Assembly: GCF_000829195.1 (NCBI RefSeq)
Contig: NZ_AP013294.1
Span: 2,553,001 to 2,617,000, forward strand
Direction of reading: 5' to 3'
Length of the DNA: 64,000 nt
Source: Bacillus sp. OxB-1
Lineage (GTDB): Bacteria > Bacillota > Bacilli > Bacillales_A > Planococcaceae
Positions 61,195 to 64,000 of this stretch are shown here, one piece after another. Numbering within the stretch: the stretch's first letter is position 1; the number at the start of each line of letters is the position of its first letter. The position numbers and the translations under genes are program-made. Under the pieces are notes generated by a model. It saw only the letters and a list, made by a program, of their open reading frames with translations. It was not told the DNA's origin and ran no database searches.

Positions 61195-61843
61195 GGTTTG
61201 AATCTCCTTTCATTTCCAGAACCCGCTTTTTCTTATTAATCGAAACATCGACAAAGTCGATTTCCATCTGGAGCTTTTCGATATCCGAGGCAAGGGCGCC
61301 CCGAAGATCCTGTTCCAATTGCCGATTCACATCTCCCAGCGTTTCACGGGTATTTTGCAAGGCGATGCGCAAGTCTTTATCTTTCAACGGCTGATTGACG
61401 AGCATCGCGTATTTCGAAGTCAATTCGACTGCGGAATCGAGATGGGCGTAGAAAAATGGTTCGACATGGTAGAACTTTCGCGGATTGGATCGTACGATGT
61501 TCAAAATCTTCCTCGATAGGTTGTTCATTTCATAGAGTTGCTTGAAAGCTTGCACAGATCTCACTTGTCCGTATAAGCTGTTCAGTTTTTTAATCTTCAT
61601 GCGGGCTTCTGCAATTTGCCCTTTTATATGATTATACTCAGACCGTGACATTCCAAGTTTTTTTATGTTGGAAGTATGTTGCAGCTGCTTGACCGTGAAA
61701 GTGCCGCCCAAGTAAATGGCAATCAGCACGGCAGTCGCCGCCACAATGTTCCAGCCTGCACCCATTATGAAATAGAGCCACGATCCGAAGCTGATCGGTG
61801 CGACGATGAAATGCCGTGTGAAAAATTGTTTGATCTCATGCAT
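61181..61843 (-). CDS. xpaC: XpaC family membrane protein
   Basis: A 220-residue protein of the XpaC family, originally found through hydrolysis of a chromogenic phosphate but without proven enzyme activity. Two membrane segments near the N-terminus (about 14-30 and 32-48) are followed by a helical cytosolic domain with VRSVQAFKQLYEMNNLSRKI. Encoded directly before yaaN with overlap. A promoter TTGATA-N17-TATAAG lies at 61887-61915. Confidence 0.88.
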   Translation of the reverse strand: MHEIKQFFTRHFIVAPISFGSWLYFIMGAGWNIVAATAVLIAIYLGGTFTVKQLQHTSNIKKLGMSRSEYNHIKGQIAEARMKIKKLNSLYGQVRSVQAFKQLYEMNNLSRKILNIVRSNPRKFYHVEPFFYAHLDSAVELTSKYAMLVNQPLKDKDLRIALQNTRETLGDVNRQLEQDLRGALASDIEKLQMEIDFVDVSINKKKRVLEMKGDSNHDSK

Positions 61844-61886
61844 GATGTGCCGGGCCTCCTTTATCTATATCATTTATACGTCCGAC

Positions 61887-61915
61887 CTTATATGAAAGTT
61901 TCAATTCTATATCAA
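61887..61915 (-). promoter_or_regulatory. Sigma-A promoter of xpaC-yaaN
   Basis: Minus strand TTGATA (61915-61910), 17-bp spacer, TATAAG (61892-61887). Confidence 0.55.
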
Positions 61916-61984
61916 TTATAACCGATTCCCGGCCATAACACATGTTTTTCAATTTGTAATCGGGAAATTTGTAAGCGTCTTCAC

Positions 61985-62013
61985 TTGGACTTTACCGCTT
62001 TTTTTGTTAAAAT
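61985..62013 (+). promoter_or_regulatory. Sigma-A promoter of the DUF1033 gene
   Basis: TTGGAC (61985-61990), 17-bp spacer, TAAAAT (62008-62013) with an extended TG. Confidence 0.65.
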
Positions 62014-62050
62014 AAAAAACATTCACCTATGTGTGGACGGAGGATGAAAG

Positions 62051-62341
62051 ATGTACGAAGTGATTTACATGAAAGCAGATTATGAGCCATGGTGGATGTT
62101 CGAGGGCTGGGAAGAGAAAGTCCGGCACCGCCAATCATTTGATAATAGCGAAGAGGCAACCGATTATTTCGAACGTTTGCTGCATGAGTTTCGAGGGAAG
62201 TATGAAAATGAAGCGGTGAAAAAAGAAGTTTTCTACGCATTCTGGACAGAGCGGGAGAAAGTCTTTTGCGAAGGATGCGATGAAGACCTTCAAGTGTATC
62301 ATGGTATCATGCTCCTATTACAAAAAGAGGGTGGATATTGA
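62051..62341 (+). CDS. DUF1033 family protein
   Basis: A 96-residue protein of the DUF1033 family: it begins MYEVIYMKADYEPWWMFEGW and ends with the conserved CEGCDEDLQVYHGIM, which holds a CxxC pair. Function unknown; the Cys pair might bind metal or be redox-active. GGACGGAGGATG lies before the ATG. A little shorter than many family members but both ends are intact. Confidence 0.85.
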   Translation: MYEVIYMKADYEPWWMFEGWEEKVRHRQSFDNSEEATDYFERLLHEFRGKYENEAVKKEVFYAFWTEREKVFCEGCDEDLQVYHGIMLLLQKEGGY

Positions 62342-62367
62342 ATTATTCGAAATATTTAAATTATCGG

Positions 62368-62395
62368 TTGACTTTGAGCTTGAATATGATATAGT
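62368..62395 (+). promoter_or_regulatory. Sigma-A promoter of the second cold-shock gene
   Basis: TTGACT (62368-62373), 16-bp spacer, TATAGT (62390-62395). It implies a leader of about 164 nucleotides. Confidence 0.65.
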
Positions 62396-62456
62396 TGTTT
62401 TAATCGGAAACATTATCCAAATTTTATTAAATATAAGAAACACCGAAATGAGCGTA

Positions 62457-62520
62457 TTCACATATTACAAAAAGTGATCGGCATCGTCGGTACTTTTTGT
62501 AATATGTGAATTTTTCTTTT
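62457..62520 (+). promoter_or_regulatory. Long hairpin with T-tract in the cold-shock leader
   Basis: Perfect 19-bp stem (62457-62475 with 62492-62510; arms start TTCACATATTAC and ACTTTTTGTAAT), 16-base loop, then TTTTTCTTTT. It is inside the predicted leader of the cold-shock gene, 45 bases before the start; it could act as attenuator or thermosensor, or be the terminator of the DUF1033 transcript. Confidence 0.7.
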
Positions 62521-62565
62521 GGGGAAAATCATATATTAAAGAATTATCATTTTGGAGGTTTTGGT

Positions 62566-62766
62566 ATGAAACAAGGTACAGTAAAATGGTTCAACGCAGA
62601 AAAAGGCTTCGGATTCATCGAAGTGGAAGGCGAGGATGACGTATTCGTACACTTCTCAGCAATCGAGGGTGAAGGATTCAAGTCATTGGACGAAGGTCAG
62701 CAAGTGGAGTTCGACGTGGTGGAAGGAAACCGCGGACTACAGGCTGCTAATGTTGTAAAACTTTAA
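62566..62766 (+). CDS. csp: Cold-shock protein (CspA/CspB family)
   Basis: A 66-residue single OB-fold RNA chaperone with RNP1 KGFGFIE and RNP2 VFVHF; length matches the major cold-shock proteins of bacilli. GGAGG is 8 bases before the ATG. Unlike the other cold-shock gene at 5537-5746, it has a predicted 160-nucleotide leader with a strong hairpin, the type of leader that in other species gives cold-specific expression; so it may be the inducible copy. Confidence 0.96.
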   Translation: MKQGTVKWFNAEKGFGFIEVEGEDDVFVHFSAIEGEGFKSLDEGQQVEFDVVEGNRGLQAANVVKL

Positions 62767-62778
62767 TTCGTCAAATCG

Positions 62779-62809
62779 AAGAGGCACTCGGAATCGGTGC
62801 CTCTTTTTT
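62779..62809 (+). terminator. Terminator of the second cold-shock gene
   Basis: AAGAGGCAC / GTGCCTCTT (62779-62787, 62797-62805) followed by TTTT; it meets the stop of the convergent lipoprotein gene. Confidence 0.87.
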
Positions 62810-62810
62810 C

Positions 62811-63491
62811 TTATAAATCCTCGATCGACTCTAAAGAAGAGGTTACGGTGAATTCCTCGCCGTCGGTCGTCTGCATGACGGACTCGCGTTTCACCTCACC
62901 AATCCCTTTGACGAAATATTTACGATTGATGTAATCTTTCCCTTTCTCTTCAATGACCAATGCGTTGTCAAAAGTTTGATATGGAGTTTCTACAGTGGCA
63001 TCGGTATCGACGATGGTCCAGAAACCAAAAGTTGTCCCCTCGGTGAATGGCTTTTTTAAATAGACTCCGGTGGGCGTCATCTCTTCCAAAGCTGGCAAGT
63101 CGGGGAAGTCCTCTTTGTTTTCGACAACTTGTTCCTCCAAAATATTGATGGCATTCGGCTCCAATCTGAAAATCCGCCGGACAATCGCCCCGCCGTTATT
63201 TTCGTGGATGATGACGTAATGGTCGGTTGGGTGTGCGACTTCGATTTCAAACTCCGCAAATTCATTCCCCACCCCTTCAAACCTTGCTTGCGTCCCATCC
63301 GGAGGGAAATAGTCAATCATATCAATCGCTTCTGCATGTTCTTTCCCTTGCCCCGGCTTAGACGTACCATTCTCTGTTGTTGCCGACCCTTTGGATGTAC
63401 CTGAGTTGTCCATTGCGGTCGAATTCGGTTTTCCGCAAGCTCCTAAGAGTAGCAGCATCGTACATAGCATCACAACATATGATTTACCCAT
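62811..63491 (-). CDS. Predicted lipoprotein of unknown function
   Basis: A 226-residue lipoprotein: hydrophobic signal, lipobox LGAC with the modified Cys19, then a Ser/Thr/Gly-rich low-complexity tether (about 22-50), and a globular domain of beta character (YFPPDGTQARFEGVGNEFAEF, GEVKRESVMQTTDGEEF). The pattern resembles Bacillota lipoproteins with 'outer-surface' roles, but I recognise no function. GGAG is 8 bases before the ATG at 63491. No operon partner on the same strand within 120 bases. Confidence 0.78.
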   Translation of the reverse strand: MGKSYVVMLCTMLLLLGACGKPNSTAMDNSGTSKGSATTENGTSKPGQGKEHAEAIDMIDYFPPDGTQARFEGVGNEFAEFEIEVAHPTDHYVIIHENNGGAIVRRIFRLEPNAINILEEQVVENKEDFPDLPALEEMTPTGVYLKKPFTEGTTFGFWTIVDTDATVETPYQTFDNALVIEEKGKDYINRKYFVKGIGEVKRESVMQTTDGEEFTVTSSLESIEDL

Positions 63492-63580
63492 TCCATACAC
63501 TCCTTTGCCATTGGTATACCCAAAATCACGGAATTCATCGGAGTGGATTTATTTTTTCAATTTGCCAGGGAAAATGAAAA

Positions 63581-63608
63581 ACCGTTCCCCAATTCGGGAA
63601 ACGGTATT
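63581..63608 (-). terminator. Terminator of the ABC-F gene
   Basis: ACCGTTCCCC (63581-63590) pairs with GGGAAACGGT (63596-63605); on the minus strand it is followed by TTTTTC. Confidence 0.75.
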
Positions 63609-63611
63609 TTT

Positions 63612-64000
<389 letters not shown>

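Overview
The window comes from a spore-forming, low-to-mid GC member of the Bacillota, most likely a Planococcaceae such as Sporosarcina or a near relative. Evidence seen directly: GGAGG-type ribosome binding sites with frequent GTG/TTG starts, a gerA-type spore germination operon, DynA, YaaN/XpaC, YfmR, DegV and two cold-shock proteins. The thyA-dfrA-degV ... msrA-msrB ... ctp ... murG-odhA-odhB order resembles the arrangement known from Staphylococcus and other Bacillales. No rRNA, tRNA, CRISPR array, insertion sequence or phage gene was seen. The genus is an inference.

Layout: 1-5746 holds the 3' part of dynA, a sulfurtransferase, a phosphoesterase, RNase HI, a small zinc-finger protein and a cold-shock gene. 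5916-11232 is the NAD de novo locus: niaR and nifS on the minus strand, divergent from nadB-nadC-nadA. 11367-12212 is a zinc metallopeptidase. 12420-22417 is a ten-gene, tightly coupled, AT-richer aromatic catabolic island: a two-component flavin hydroxylase, an extradiol dioxygenase and a complete 4-oxalocrotonate branch to pyruvate plus acetyl-CoA, ending in a PucR-type regulator with a V4R-like sensor. 22991-28354 has a chemotaxis receptor, proline dehydrogenase, azoreductase and acyl-CoA synthetase. 28407-31047 is a LytTR-DUF3021-ABC exporter module.

31230-45022 is core Bacillales content: YfmR, a frameshifted cvfC, bacilliredoxin, thyA-dfrA, DegV, YpmR/YpmS, MsrA/MsrB, DeoD, a C-terminal processing protease and a CobW GTPase. 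45170-49659 has a CAP-domain secreted protein and a gerA-gerB-gerC operon whose gerB carries a frameshift. 49715-56995 has a MATE exporter divergent from murG, then odhA-odhB. 57082-59870 is a MoxR/VWA pair, 60004-61843 yaaN/xpaC, and the end holds a DUF1033 gene, a second cold-shock gene with a long hairpin leader, a lipoprotein and a partial ABC-F ATPase.

The observations I consider most worth following are: (1) a possible ribosome-mediated attenuator in front of the MATE exporter, with a 13-codon leader peptide, a terminator and a competing pairing; (2) the aromatic island with its unusual regulator and a promoter preceded by an inverted repeat; (3) two small genes, a 25-residue membrane peptide and a 39-residue protein; (4) two single-base frameshifts, both at what look like shortened base doublets, which may be either real mutations or sequencing errors.
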